Part shown: positions 25,364 through 31,271 of the stretch, piece after piece
How the letters are laid out: each line of letters opens with the position of its first letter
Position numbering within the stretch: the first letter of the stretch is position 1
From: Allolobophora icterica
Lineage: Eukaryota; Annelida; Clitellata; Crassiclitellata; Lumbricidae
Length of the DNA stretch: 64,000 nt
Direction: 5' to 3'
Assembly: GCA_963556255.1 (NCBI GenBank)
Contig: OY744615.1
Location: forward strand, 8,436,669 to 8,500,668
The notes under the pieces: generated by a model
Seen by the model: only the letters and a program-made list of their open reading frames with translations
Database searches by the model: none
Told to the model about the DNA's origin: nothing
Program-made: the position numbers and the translations under genes

Positions 25364-26113
25364 GTTGTTGTTGTTGTTGTTGTTATTATTATTATTACTT
25401 TTTTTTATTATTTATACTATTATTAATAATTATAAGAAAGGGCCTTCTAATTTAGATGAGAAAAGAAAAAAAATTGTACCTGTACCAAAAGAAAGGAGAG
25501 CTTTTTTGCTTATAGCAAACTCCGGGCAGATGGTTACCGTAGGAAAGCGTAGAGATCGGTTGTAAGCCACACGATAGTTGACGATGGTTGGATATGTCAG
25601 ATAGTAAGATATGCGATCGTAAATCTGGTAAACCATGAAACCTGTTCCGAAGAGTAGAAGCATTGTCCATGTGACCTTACGGATAATGGAACCGACTTTA
25701 TAGGATGACGGTTTGAACAAGTAAGACAAACCCGCAATGGATGTTTCTTGTGCAAACAGTTCCATCCTGCGTCTCAAGGCCATTCTCAGGATCTTGAAGA
25801 AACTTACTCTTTCATCATCTGTGACTGTTATATTCATCTCCTCTTTTATGTCTTCCATGGCTTCAAGGTCTTCTGCAGCTGGATCGGTCTGAGATCCGTC
25901 ATTTAGCGAGTTACTCTCGCACTTTCTCGTATTCGGTCTTAAGCTGATTTTACTTTTGTCCGCCATTGACTCTTGTTGAATTTCTTGCCGTTTTGCACCA
26001 TCAACATCGAGCTGAGTTGACGACATTTCGCCTTCTTGCATATATTCGATTGTGAATGGATGGCTCATCTTCGAGTTTGTCTGCAGATTCAACGAGAGTG
26101 TTACTTTTGTCAT
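5338..26113 (-). CDS. DEG/ENaC/ASIC-family sodium channel gene (7 coding exons)
   Basis: This is a trimeric cation channel subunit of the plasma membrane, with two transmembrane segments around a large cysteine-rich extracellular domain. Coding exons, 5' to 3' on the minus strand, are 26,113-25,480, 21,339-21,185, 12,731-12,644, 12,230-12,118, 8,049-7,951, 6,696-6,567 and 5,792-5,338. All splice phases agree, giving 557 aa from the first ATG (26,113) or 542 aa from 26,068, a normal family length. An in-frame TAA lies just before 26,149. TM1 is near residues 150-175 and is followed by the family motif RFPTVTICPEF. The finger and knuckle cysteines and TM2 (GGALGLILGGTLLTIFEFF) follow in order. 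Two conserved sites deviate: the N-terminal His-Gly motif reads Ala-Gly (ETSIAGLSYLF), and the G-x-S selectivity filter reads GGT. Ligand and subtype cannot be told from sequence. Confidence 0.92.
5872..6076. mobile_element. Candidate short inverted-repeat element in DEG/ENaC intron 6
   Basis: The left end GACTGGGGCAAGAGAGGCAC is an imperfect inverse of TGCCACTCTTACCCCACC on the right. No clear target duplication was found, so the limits are approximate. Confidence 0.35.
6400..6530. repeat. CATA/TATG-rich simple sequence
   Basis: Imperfect tetranucleotide repeats (ACATACATGCATGTATGCG-like) lie in the intron. The open frames here are compositional. Confidence 0.5.
6567..6696 (-). CDS. DEG/ENaC exon 6: cysteine-rich knuckle/thumb
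   Basis: The 130-bp exon has a ttgtag acceptor and a GACG|gtataa donor. It encodes PSPYGDC, then YTHLRCITQC and SECKCRPIH. This is the expected cysteine series of the thumb/knuckle. Phase 0 in, phase 1 out. Confidence 0.88.
7084..7420 (-). mobile_element. tRNA-derived SINE
   Basis: On the minus strand the element starts with a tRNA-like head. It has GTAGAGTAATGGATAAC resembling an A box and GATCGAACCC resembling a B box. It ends with a LINE-like tail, CAGTGCGTTTGCAGGCGC, followed by ATTATTATT. The same tail sequence recurs near 26,600-26,650 and 34,985-35,020. Not a functional tRNA: spacing and stems are disrupted. Confidence 0.6.
7951..8049 (-). CDS. DEG/ENaC exon 5: palm region (LHDP...GF motif)
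   Basis: The 99-bp exon has a catag acceptor and an AAC|gtaagt donor. It encodes VVLHDPHDQPALQDVGFRV, the conserved hydrophobic strand followed by HDP and GFxVxxG. Phase 0 on both sides. Confidence 0.87.
8140..10400 (-). pseudogene. 5'-truncated L2-clade LINE in DEG/ENaC intron 4
   Basis: The minus strand first encodes the linker region between endonuclease and RT (for example KWFDSDCRFAKRRARRLERR), about 10,395-9,735. A frameshift of about 4 bp near 9,735 separates it from an otherwise open 500-residue RT frame down to 8,225. That frame has RPISNLSFLSKLLERV, LLDLSAAFDTVDHD, GVPQGSVLG and the catalytic HFYADDSQLY, then the C-terminal SRLDYCN-like and AGPKCWNGLP blocks. A short 3' UTR ends in an ATT-rich tail near 8,140. 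The endonuclease is missing. The YADD box and sequence style place it with L2/CR1-type elements. Confidence 0.9.
10401..10870. other. CpG-rich intronic stretch, unresolved
   Basis: This stretch is more GC/CpG-rich than its surroundings (for example GCGATCGATCGC near 10,640) and abuts the truncated LINE. It may hold further decayed LINE sequence. I cannot support a specific assignment. Confidence 0.3.
11011..11178 (+). pseudogene. 55-codon fragment, possibly the N-terminus of a hAT-related protein
   Basis: An ATG-to-TGA frame encodes LSWKLGDSFDVDVVEIENRR and then IYCKSCRKN. A Cys-x2-Cys pair after a conserved-looking N-terminus resembles the start of some transposon-derived zinc-finger proteins. 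It lies antisense inside the DEG/ENaC intron. No matching His residues follow before the stop, so it is probably a relic. Confidence 0.35.
11179..12117. other. Intron sequence with short SINE/LINE tail remnants
   Basis: Around 11,290-11,340 the sequence TTTATATAGCGCCTCTTGAAG resembles the 3' end of the SINE at 22,392-22,633. No exon of either host gene was found here. Confidence 0.4.
12118..12230 (-). CDS. DEG/ENaC exon 4: palm strand region
   Basis: The 113-bp exon has a tttaag acceptor and an AGG|gtgagc donor. It encodes PGANYGLRLVLWVNQSDCY, matching the family's (N)xGLxLxLxxxQxDY block. Phase 1 in, phase 0 out. Confidence 0.87.
12644..12731 (-). CDS. DEG/ENaC exon 3: finger domain
   Basis: The 88-bp exon has a tttcag acceptor and a CCAG|gtgagc donor. 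It encodes CSFGNLPCNSS and MGSCFSFNP, the family's C-x-F/C and GxCFxFN signature. Phase 0 in, phase 1 out. Confidence 0.87.
12770..13080 (-). pseudogene. LINE 3'-end relic
   Basis: The minus strand encodes IIRNSKLKTHLFRISY, the FKSxLKTHLF block that ends many L2/CR1-type LINE proteins. Flanking sequence is frame-broken. Confidence 0.5.
13182..13223. repeat. 10-bp tandem repeat (CCAGCATCTA)
   Basis: About four consecutive copies of CCAGCATCTA. Confidence 0.85.
13198..13552 (-). pseudogene. Possible gag N-terminus relic
   Basis: A minus-strand ATG near 13,552 opens MSLSESKLMALVLSDLSLR. After a frameshift, an 80-codon acidic frame containing TEEELEQWEVRSQATITDID follows. Composition and position resemble a retroelement Gag N-terminus, but no diagnostic motif is present. 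It could also be an unrelated decayed gene. Confidence 0.3.
13994..14471 (-). repeat. 3' LTR of the Gmr1-like Gypsy element
   Basis: The plus strand reads TGTCAACCC...CAGTTCACA. It has the same length and, as far as I can compare, the same sequence as 19,585-20,062. A CpG-rich patch near 14,320 (GCGCGCCGCTG) lies within. Confidence 0.95.
14472..14489 (-). promoter_or_regulatory. Polypurine tract of the Gmr1-like element
   Basis: The minus strand reads AGAAAAAGGAAGGAGGTAA directly before the 3' LTR, the expected plus-strand primer site. Confidence 0.8.
14588..15890 (-). CDS. Reverse transcriptase-RNase H of the Gmr1-like Gypsy element
   Basis: The RT copies element RNA into DNA and RNase H removes the RNA strand. 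The frame runs from about 15,860 (EFAAYRIPLIYRAEVERQI) to a stop at 14,588. RT motifs in order are PLVIVKKKDGSLRLACDYR, ILDCRSAYW (first catalytic Asp), FTRVPFGM and the active-site box EPYVDDIAVH, then the thumb (GFFNYYRQFI). RNase H follows, with LYCDSSDFAVGAVL, EKEAYAIVWAL and FTDHNPLTYL. The domain appears complete and uninterrupted. Its 5' end is fused by deletion to sequence from the integrase C-terminal region in another frame, so no proper start remains. Confidence 0.92.
15753..18041 (-). CDS. Gag C-terminus, protease and truncated integrase of the Gmr1-like element
   Basis: The 762-codon frame begins mid-capsid (LLLPLMTPKARTVLNRLS). It then has a CCHC knuckle RCHNCGSDKHLVKFC (residues 227-241), an aspartic protease site ALSDSGAEIPVIS (Asp341; DSG instead of DTG) and an acidic spacer. 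The integrase HHCC zinc-binding domain follows (His609, His616, Cys646, Cys649). Directly after MTMDL, where the integrase core starts, the sequence jumps near 15,998 to DNPRKWHKK and again to a C-terminal segment. Most of the D,D-35-E core is therefore absent. The end runs out of frame through the start of the RT. Confidence 0.9.
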   Translation of the reverse strand: MKLLLPLMTPKARTVLNRLSYDDLDNYDRVKQHLLKEFKLTSREYRARFVDAKKTTEETYTMFTARLKNLLNYYVRSRNVNKEYDTLFDLLVADKLKECLPPGPLQFVLSKEGTDCLQASAVADLADIHVNNRIGFAIPNINSYPSQRSVNQSQSGKWKSNPGTGNQFIGKEVKASVPVPNETREVTFGRQGFNKSSAPFAKREGNTSFTQYKRYEGNEQRGMVVKRCHNCGSDKHLVKFCPVPVAAASSSRNQEHTRVNLIQVVSDTDNQTASQENQETEVKSVMKCGIQKEILLDAEIQREVIGKDDSRILKKSFLQYVEVEIRAVDGKEPVKVKALSDSGAEIPVISEELLEGMKVEQIGKVNLQCVAGDAIPAKLVRVDVRLCDSDVKEEGFPRKIQCSLTPYVTLMCASIAKMGSTERFLLHPEIIAELKAVPQMKVKTIQGDVSVQANVMTRAQSRKQEMVDVDEKSETESSSDEENDSNEQRSLSRDGVTSEMNEQEMVACENGTLNETEEDDECDVGIGDLYRDEEMDEEQKVQIADSKKFEEQQRKDESLKPWWKLAQEKESEFCVINGLLHKKYQILDQTIYQLVLPKERRIKVMELAHESVFGGHLGEEKTRERIKLSFVWPKMRRDIVKFCKSCEKCQLKARSLVMDRVPITPVSREEVAFRRMTMDLIDNPRKWHKKIPFHEKHLKELKETTEKALLFAESYSQEKQLQYPNQYNKRARHKGICSIPNSFDLSSRSGTSDQRNVKNKHY
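18038..19189 (-). CDS. Gag N-terminal part of the Gmr1-like element
   Basis: It starts at an ATG (MEKLSAERQADIKKMS). An N-terminal helical segment resembling a SAP-type fold is followed by a methionine-rich stretch (MEMLMQWMMM). A roughly 200-residue Lys/Glu/Arg coiled coil of repeated EEKRRQEEKERE units comes next. The frame ends at a TGA just as the capsid begins. The capsid continues in the next frame, consistent with loss of one A in an AAAA run near 18,050. The purine-rich repeats make this region look like a cytoskeletal protein, but context shows it is Gag. Confidence 0.85.
   Translation of the reverse strand: MEKLSAERQADIKKMSTERLKQRLLKAGFKEEQLEGMSRGDMIHELAEVWVKEEVEEEGAVGGAVEKAIEKPPAPMSMEMLMQWMMMKEDREEKRRQEEKEREEKRRQEEKEREEKRRQEEKEREDRRRQEEKELRQEAERVRQDELRLQREKEEKAERLQREKEEKAELARQEELRLQREKEEKAELARQEELRLQREREDKAEQVRKAELELQKNQFEIQLEQLKRDREDAERRRLEQMIEFEKARKSDEEVRQQQIEAKRMREEEKEKARTLELERAEQIRQEELKFQKESLEKAEAERQERLKLEKSKLTLKETQMREEREAERRKQQESETLVSKIKKIGDAMKHVLPQMPTDMMEVPLYFETVENAFRSFAVEKPFG
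19564..19580 (-). promoter_or_regulatory. Candidate tRNA primer-binding site, Gmr1-like element
   Basis: Four bases inside the 5' LTR the minus strand reads TGGTGGCAGCGTCGGTG. It begins with TGG, the complement of a tRNA CCA end. The tRNA was not identified. Confidence 0.6.
19585..20062 (-). repeat. 5' LTR of the Gmr1-like Gypsy element
   Basis: This is the 478-bp partner of 13,994-14,471; on the element strand it begins TGTGAACTGAG and ends GGTTGACA. Confidence 0.95.
20068..20339 (-). other. Unidentified open frame
   Basis: A minus-strand frame of about 90 codons contains SDFKKSLVNRLVSSFTGRTH and SNRACCASESY. The FKKSLVNRLV pattern is reminiscent of transposase C-termini (PiggyBac-like), but I cannot confirm this. 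It is intronic in the DEG/ENaC gene and was interrupted by the Gypsy insertion. Confidence 0.2.
20355..21175 (+). pseudogene. Decayed L2-like LINE
   Basis: The plus strand shows GTIISHLLCILYTADL and AHHHADDTQ, a degenerate form of the RT PQGSVLG...YADDTQ region. Downstream it shows LQSILNAMPRLTGA and LEELHWLPLHMRTDF. Many stops and frameshifts are present. It lies immediately 3' of DEG/ENaC exon 2. Confidence 0.7.
21185..21339 (-). CDS. DEG/ENaC exon 2: extracellular, finger region start
   Basis: The 155-bp exon has a tttcag acceptor and a GAG|gtaaga donor. It is phase 1 in and phase 0 out, joining in frame to exons 1 and 3. It encodes 51 complete codons, including FPPFWDVEFGDYSLLDLSQL. The sequence alone is poorly conserved; phase, splice sites and position support it. 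Confidence 0.8.
21530..21600. repeat. (AAT)n microsatellite
   Basis: An almost uninterrupted AAT run, followed by degenerate GTA/ATC units to about 21,690. Confidence 0.95.
21770..21912 (+). pseudogene. LINE family X 3' end, copy 1
   Basis: ICIQRYNSIAFNGTFPEPPDD matches the C-terminal peptide shared by the copies at 23,370, 24,330 and 25,200. A stop and a 60-bp 3' UTR follow. The UTR ends with GACCCTGAGGGATCCTGTAT, then ACCTCGGGGC and the (AAT)n tail. The copy is strongly 5'-truncated. Confidence 0.75.
21913..22092. repeat. (AAT)n microsatellite, LINE tail
   Basis: This is a long AAT run directly continuing the 3' end of the LINE copy; it ends TTAAATAATTATAAAC. Confidence 0.9.
22256..23044. 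mobile_element. Insertion within LINE X, with flanking CGTGACAG repeats
   Basis: CGTGACAG at 22,248-22,255 and 23,045-23,052 brackets the segment as a possible 8-bp target duplication. Its ends carry TCTCCC/GGGAGA-rich motifs (GATTCTCCCAGGAG; CAGAGGGAGACTC). The right end (22,882-23,050) is repeated at 41,116-41,300, so this is a dispersed element. A SINE is nested inside. Confidence 0.55.
22392..22633 (-). mobile_element. tRNA-derived SINE, complete-looking copy
   Basis: The minus strand starts GGGGCGTGGTGGCTCAGTGG (A box) and has GGTTCGAATCC (B box) about 45 bases on. A body follows with TACGGACCTTGGGCAAGTCC, ending GGCGCTATAGAAATATCC and a TAAA/TTTA tail. Pol III box spacing fits a tRNA head. 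A decayed copy lies at 29,745-29,895. Confidence 0.85.
23502..23654. repeat. (AAT)n microsatellite with a second LINE X tail remnant
   Basis: The AAT run is broken near 23,596-23,630 by GGGGATCCTTGTTACCCCGG followed by an A-run, a second copy of the LINE X terminal motif. Confidence 0.85.
23655..24319. other. Intron sequence, no gene recognised
   Basis: A SINE-like fragment (AAGGCGCCTCTCGCAG... CAGAGGCGCCC) lies at 23,700-23,745. Around 24,085-24,250 a frame containing VKGICSVCQQRWGVAF looks protein-like but has no partner exon and no identified family. Confidence 0.3.
24320..24478 (+). pseudogene. LINE family X 3' end, copy 3
   Basis: IQRFNAVAFLGTVLLSEPEE then a stop, followed by the terminal motif CCCCGAGGGATCATATGTAC and CTTGGGGC and a short AAT tail. 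Confidence 0.75.
24505..25045 (-). pseudogene. LINE family X RT C-terminal body
   Basis: One minus-strand frame with two internal stops encodes SFKQSQWDRPLLQEVFSSVS, then RFPHASDWLYALPLTAFDL. After the stops come MLGATLTIDAMFARWQAESL and YHFVPLAFETMGPINNDAL. These are the C-terminal blocks of a non-LTR reverse transcriptase. It ends abruptly without the family tail. Confidence 0.7.
25046..25299 (-). pseudogene. LINE family X 3' end, copy 4 (opposite strand)
   Basis: The minus strand encodes KELGHRITLTTGDPRETSYL and IQRFNAAAFRGSFVQPDL, then a stop. The 3' UTR ends CCTGAGGGATAAATGCTACC and CTCGG, followed by an (AAT)n tail on that strand. Confidence 0.75.
25300..25412. repeat. (ATT)n/(GTT)n microsatellite
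   Basis: A run of ATT with an internal GTT block, just 3' of DEG/ENaC exon 1 on the minus strand. Confidence 0.95.
25480..26113 (-). CDS. DEG/ENaC exon 1: N-terminus and TM1
   Basis: It encodes a long acidic cytoplasmic N-terminus, the gating segment (SIAGLSYLF), TM1 (IIRKVTWTMLLLFGTGFMVY) and the FPTVTICPEF motif. It ends in phase 1 at ACAG|gtacaat. The start could be the ATG at 26,113 or 26,068; ATG codons are also present slightly further in. Any 5' UTR exon is unknown. Confidence 0.88.
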
Positions 26114-26983
26114 GTTAATGACGATGGCAGCGTTATTGAACGCAGTGTTCAATTATACTACACATTAGGCGCTAGCTCAGTAAACCTGACTTGGACACCA
26201 TTCCTGAATCTGAACAGGTCTTTTTTAAAAGTTATTAAATTCATAGTTTTGCCTAATGATAGCTGTCAGTTAAAAATATTTATGAGTATTGCTACTTTTT
26301 TATTGGTATCTTGGATATTGTGACAATTCTTATGTTCGTATTTCTTATTAAAGAAGTATGCGATAATAAATATCTTTTCCTAAATCAGTTCACCCTATGA
26401 GCTCAACGTGTAAAATTGCTTTCCTTAAAGTTTACAATGGCATAATCATGGCCCTTGATTCTGGCCTCATCACTGCCCTCTTGCTACTGGATATTAGTTC
26501 TGCTTTTGACTGTGTTGACCACACATTTTTCTAGTAACATTTTCCATTTGCTTTTTTCTTTTATTGTTTTTCCTTTGTTTAATGCGCCTCTTTGTGCATA
26601 ACATGTCTGTTAGCCGCAGTGCGTTTGCGGGCGATTCATTAAATAATATACTTACTTAATTACTTCTATTCTCCTATTATGTACTTGAATCTCAATTTGG
26701 TGTTATGGCCTCTGCCTTCTATGGATTGCTAATTTGTTGGCAAACCGAACACACTTAGTATGCCTTGGTACAATTAGGCCTACTTCAAAGTGCTTTAATA
26801 TTCTTTTCGGTGTCCGTCAAGGTTCAGTTCTTGGCCCCCCTCTTGTTTATCCTTTACACTTCAAATATTATTCACATTGCCTTTAGCACGGCATTCTCAT
26901 GCACCTTTACGCTGATGACACACAGCTATACATTAAACTTGCCATTGATAACGCAAAGTCCCGCTTAATCACTGAAATTCACA

Positions 26984-27200
26984 GAGGCGTAGCGACCGCC
27001 CTCCGTACCCTCCGACCGGAGGGGGCCCCTTCCTGGAAGGGGCCCCTAAAAGTGGTAAAAGGTAACCGTGAACATAATATCAACCCTGTATATTGTATAT
27101 TACCGCATTCCAGTTTCCGCATTGTAAGGGGCCCCCGACCCGGACGTATGTTCGGAGGGGGCCCACGTTCTTTCAGCTTTTGTTAAAGCGCATTCATCTA
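26984..27200. repeat. GC-rich insertion starting CAGAGGCGTAGC
   Basis: It splits the LINE frame and contains GGAGGGGGCCCCTTCC and GGAGGGGGCCC palindromic blocks. The CAGAGGCG start resembles hAT ends, but no matching right end or duplication was found. Confidence 0.4.
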
Positions 27201-27567
27201 CTATGCGCCTAAAATAAATGCCTCTAAGACAAAGCTTACCTGGTTCAACCGCCATCCGAGGTCTAGCTCAGACATACTCCATTCTGTCCTTAACCTTGGC
27301 CAAGACTGGTTCTGCTTTTTATGAAAAATCAAATCTCCTCCATAACAAAATCAGGTTTTCCCATTTTAGACGTATACGGCAAGTTAGGAAAAGCCTAAAC
27401 GAGTAATGTCTTTGCACCCTAGTCCAGGCCCTAGTCATTTCCAGAATCGACTACTGCAACTCAGTCCTCTACGACCTTCCTGCATCTACCCTTCAACCAC
27501 TCACCACTGTTCTCCATTACGCTACAAAACTTGTAAAAAATCTAACTCCCCGGGACCATGTCACCCT

Positions 27568-28100
27568 AAGAGGCGCGTTTCCATGTAGGCGCACTAGGCG
27601 CGTGCCTATAGGGCCCCCAAATATCAAAGGGCCCTCAAACGAATGAAGGTATTTTTTAAAATTATAAAATATAACATTAAACCAAATAACTTCATATTCC
27701 ATGACATAAATTCTATAAGTAATCATAATTACAGGGTCAATAACACTGACAAAAACGCTTTCAAGTTCAACTTCGTGGGGTTTGCACATGATTGGCTAAA
27801 CACCACCAGAGTTTCAGACTGTCAGTCTCATGGGCGGCGATTCACGGAGGTCGAGGGAACAAGACCGCCACCTTTAACAGTGGGGGACATATTATGCAGT
27901 TGTTCCCGCTCTACATTTTGAAGAAACGCCAAAAAAGGTCAAAACTGTTTTTCACCTCTTTCTTGACCAAATCAGTTCAAAAGTATTCCGTGACCCACCC
28001 ACCTGTCAAACAAGATCGCCGCCGCTGCTCAGTCTACACGTTGAGAAGGGCCCCCAAAATGTTTGCGCCTAGGGCCCCATTTTCTGTAAACGCGCCTCTG
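27568..28100. mobile_element. hAT-type MITE, family C copy 1 (533 bp)
   Basis: The left end AAGAGGCGCGTTTCC and right end GTAAACGCGCCTCTG are inverted repeats. The flanks GTCACCCT (27,560-27,567) and GTCACCCC (28,101-28,108) match 7 of 8, and removing the insert restores the LINE peptide PRDHVTP. A cleaner copy lies at 34,197-34,622. Confidence 0.85.
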
Positions 28101-28486
28101 GTCACCCCGACCCTCGTGAACTGCAATGGCTTCTCATAAAGCTTGCATTAATTTCAAAATCTGTCTCCTAATGTATCGAGCCTACACAAACTCGTCTCTA
28201 TATTCTCTTCACTTGTTACTCCATGTTGTTCTCCACGATCGTCATCTCAAGGTGACTTCGCCATCATTCTATCACTCAGAAAATTTGGAAATCGAGAATT
28301 TGCGTTAGCCGGCCCGACTGAATTGAACAAACTTCCAGATTTTATTTGCAAATCCTCATCACCATCGATCTTCAAAACTAACCTTAAAACTTATCTGTTT
28401 AAGATGCACTATGAAAGTTTATTTTGTGTTAAGCGCTGTAGCGCAGGATTTCATTTTGTTTAGGCTCGATACAAATGACAGATCAT

Positions 28487-28612
28487 TATTATTATTATTA
28501 TTACTACTACTACTACTACTGCTACTACTACTACTACTACTTCTACTACTACTACTCCTTCTACTACTACTACTACTACTACTATTATTATTATTATTAT
28601 TATTATTATTAT
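28487..28612. repeat. (ATT)n/(ACT)n microsatellite, LINE tail
   Basis: ATT, ACT and ATT blocks directly follow the LINE 3' end. Confidence 0.95.
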
Positions 28613-29039
28613 CATAAAATTGTCGGCCTACAGTTAACGAAGTCCGCTAATGTTTATCCCATGGGTTACTGCGAAATAGATGATTACTTATGTTTACCTG
28701 TAAGTTTGAAGGGTTGTTGAAGTTATTCAAATTTTCAAAGACTTACTTTAAGTATTTAAAACCATATGTAGAAAGCAGCTCTACATGTGCGTTCTACTAT
28801 GTACGTGATAACAGTGTTGCAGCCAATGCACGCAAACCGAACCAATAAATCGTTAAGTACTATAAGCCATCAACATCATACAAGCTGAAACGTCATGAGT
28901 GCTTAAGGGTCGCATATATTATGTTCATGTGGTCTGTCCATTGCTAAGAATCCGATCAATAAATTTAAGGCACTGCGACTGATGTGACAACAAACCGTAA
29001 GTCGTAAGCATTGTGATCAGAAGTCAGAACGAAACCCTG
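28613..29039. other. No gene recognised
   Basis: No coding similarity or repeat structure was seen. Confidence 0.3.
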
Positions 29040-29330
29040 TATTATCGGCTCTGACTAAGAATATGTCGCAAACCATAGCCTCTTCCTTGGTCTCCTCTGG
29101 CCTTGATTATGCCAATTCTGTTTTTGTTGGTCTCTCACACCATGAACTCAACAGGTTGCAACGCATCCAAAACTCCGTAGATTGCGTAGTGCTGCGTGTT
29201 CCACTACGAACAAGCTCCTCAGTCCTATTCCATCAGCTGTATTGGCTTCCTGTCGAATTCAGAATAAAATTAAAATTAGCCTGTTTGACATATAAAGCCC
29301 TCAGCACCAGCACACCTCAATGCTAATCGT
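29040..29330 (+). pseudogene. CR1/L2-like LINE C-terminal fragment
   Basis: The frame encodes TIASSLVSSGLDYANSVFV, then HHELNRLQRIQNSVDCVVLR and LFHQLYWLPVEFRIKLKLAC. These are the SRLDYCNSLL, LQRVQN and LHWLPVxxRIxFK blocks of LINE proteins. It ends at a stop in LSTSTPQC. Confidence 0.8.
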
Positions 29331-29744
29331 TTGATCGTGAAGATTCCAATTATCTGCCACGTTGAAATGATCGCTTTGTTGACCTTCTCCTAAACGTTAA
29401 GAGGGTTCGCTGGTTGAATCATTCTGGCATCAGCCAATGTCCAATGGACTTTCACATCTATAGATCAATGAAAGGCATCTGCTTCTTGCGGTGTTAAATA
29501 GACCAAATGTTGGATTAGACTTTGGCGATAGATCATGGTTTTTGGCTGATCTTACGTCTTAAAGAAGAACCAGAATAAACCTACCAACTATAGCTGGTAT
29601 TCTAACCTATGGCGCGGAAGAATCGAGCTGTCGGATTCTGATTGTCGTTTTCACTTTACGTTAGTTGGCTACACAATATTTGTTACAATGGCATCTTGCC
29701 TTTTACAGTTCAGAAGTACACACGACCATACGACAGAACATCGA

Positions 29745-29895
29745 TGGCGCTGAGTAATTGAGAGTGAAGGACTTTCTGAAGGTCCGTACACAGCAACTGT
29801 CTTGGGTAGGCCGTAAGGCTCCAGCCTGTACTCTCCGCTTTGCAGGTCGAGTGTCTAACCAACCGATCACAGTGCAATACGACTACAGAGCCACC
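29745..29895 (-). mobile_element. Decayed tRNA-derived SINE
   Basis: The minus strand has GGTGGCTCTGTAG at the head and TGTACGGACCTTCAGAAAGT in the body, matching the SINE at 22,392-22,633. The B box is degraded. Confidence 0.6.
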
Positions 29896-30958
29896 TTAAA
29901 TAATCATGTAGTTCTGCTATAACAATTCTACTATTATAATTAATCCTACATGTTTGTTATATAGTCAATGGCATTAAAAATATATTTTAAATTTCATTAC
30001 TCTATATCTTGGTCTCGTAAATAGACTATGCACGTCTTTTCTGGTTTAATATTCTTTCTTTCTTTCAGCTAATGCAGTTTTGTCTCCTTCTTTAGAACAC
30101 GACTGCGACATAAACTAAAATGCATTAAATGTAGAATTTGGACATTTTCTGTTGCTTCTCAGAAGATACTTCATCTCTTACGCGTTATCTATAGTGTCTG
30201 ATTCTCGAACCACGCACTGCAGTACAAACCGATATCTTTGCTTGATTAATGGCAACATGAAACGGTAGGTTTTGAGGTCGTATCTCTGCCAGCATGCCTA
30301 CATGGATCCCAAATAGGACTAATATTTCCATATATGACCAGTATAGAGCCAATACGTCTCCTTTCTAATGCCCATGAAAATGCTGACAGGATATGATCAA
30401 AGCTAAAATCTTATCAGGATGTGTGAAGGATAAACCCCGAGTATTTTAAATGTTATTCTTTCGTAGGGAAGAAATTAGCACAAACGGTTGCTTCTGATAT
30501 AAGCATTCTGACTTCTAACTAAAGATGACCTGTATATCAGCACAGAATGGAGACGACTGGCAACCATTTGTAAAACGCAAAACAATATAGAAAGAGCCAC
30601 GCCACAGATGACGACTACCACAACGAAAACAACGACGACAAAGGCGATGATGATTTTGATAATTATGATGACAGTATAGTTAAATGCTCTGAGAGACAGA
30701 TACACGTTCACCTGCTCTGTCCAATGCATTGCAGTTAGTTTAATGGAATGATTACTGTCGATAAAACAAAACAACTACTAACAAATGAGGCCATTGGTCT
30801 TTATATGACGTAGGCTGAAAATTACTCCGCTTTTGTAAGGTACTAAAAATCGACGCTTACATAAATGCATACATAAATACATACATAAAACATAATGCGT
30901 TGCATACATACTTACTTATATAAATACTTACAATGCATATGTCATACATGCAGGCATT
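29896..30958. other. No gene recognised
   Basis: A short ACG/GAC-rich patch at 30,600-30,660 is the only structure seen. Confidence 0.3.
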
Positions 30959-31240
30959 ATGCAATTATGGATACATGCATTCATACATTATATATACAAC
31001 ATACATAGATACATATATACATGCATTATGTGTGTTATAAAGACATATTATACGTACGTCATACATGCATGGATAGATACATATATGCAACATACATATA
31101 TACATAGATCCATAGATGAATACATTCATGCATACATGGATATATACATACATACATACATACACACATACATACATACATACATACATACATACATACA
31201 TACATACATACATACATACATACATACATACATACATACA

Positions 31241-31270
<30 letters not shown>
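30959..31270. repeat. (ACAT)n microsatellite
   Basis: It is degenerate at first and then an almost perfect CATA run from about 31,145 to 31,270. It is split from the run at 33,483 by the element at 31,271-33,482. Confidence 0.95.

Positions 31271-31271
<1 letters not shown>

Larger units (their letters stand above)
26420..28486 (+). pseudogene. Decayed L2/CR1-like LINE with nested insertions
   Basis: The plus strand encodes LLLLDISSAFDCVDHTFF near 26,480 and QFLAPLLFILYTSNI near 26,830. The RT catalytic box MHLYADDTQLY is at 26,899, ASKTKLTWF near 27,220 and LVISRIDYCNSVLY near 27,440. It ends with FGNREFALAGPTELNKLPDF and IFKTNLKTYLF at about 28,280-28,400. Insertions interrupt it near 26,984-27,200 (GGGGGCCCC-rich) and at 27,568-28,100 (hAT MITE). 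A microsatellite tail follows. Confidence 0.8.
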
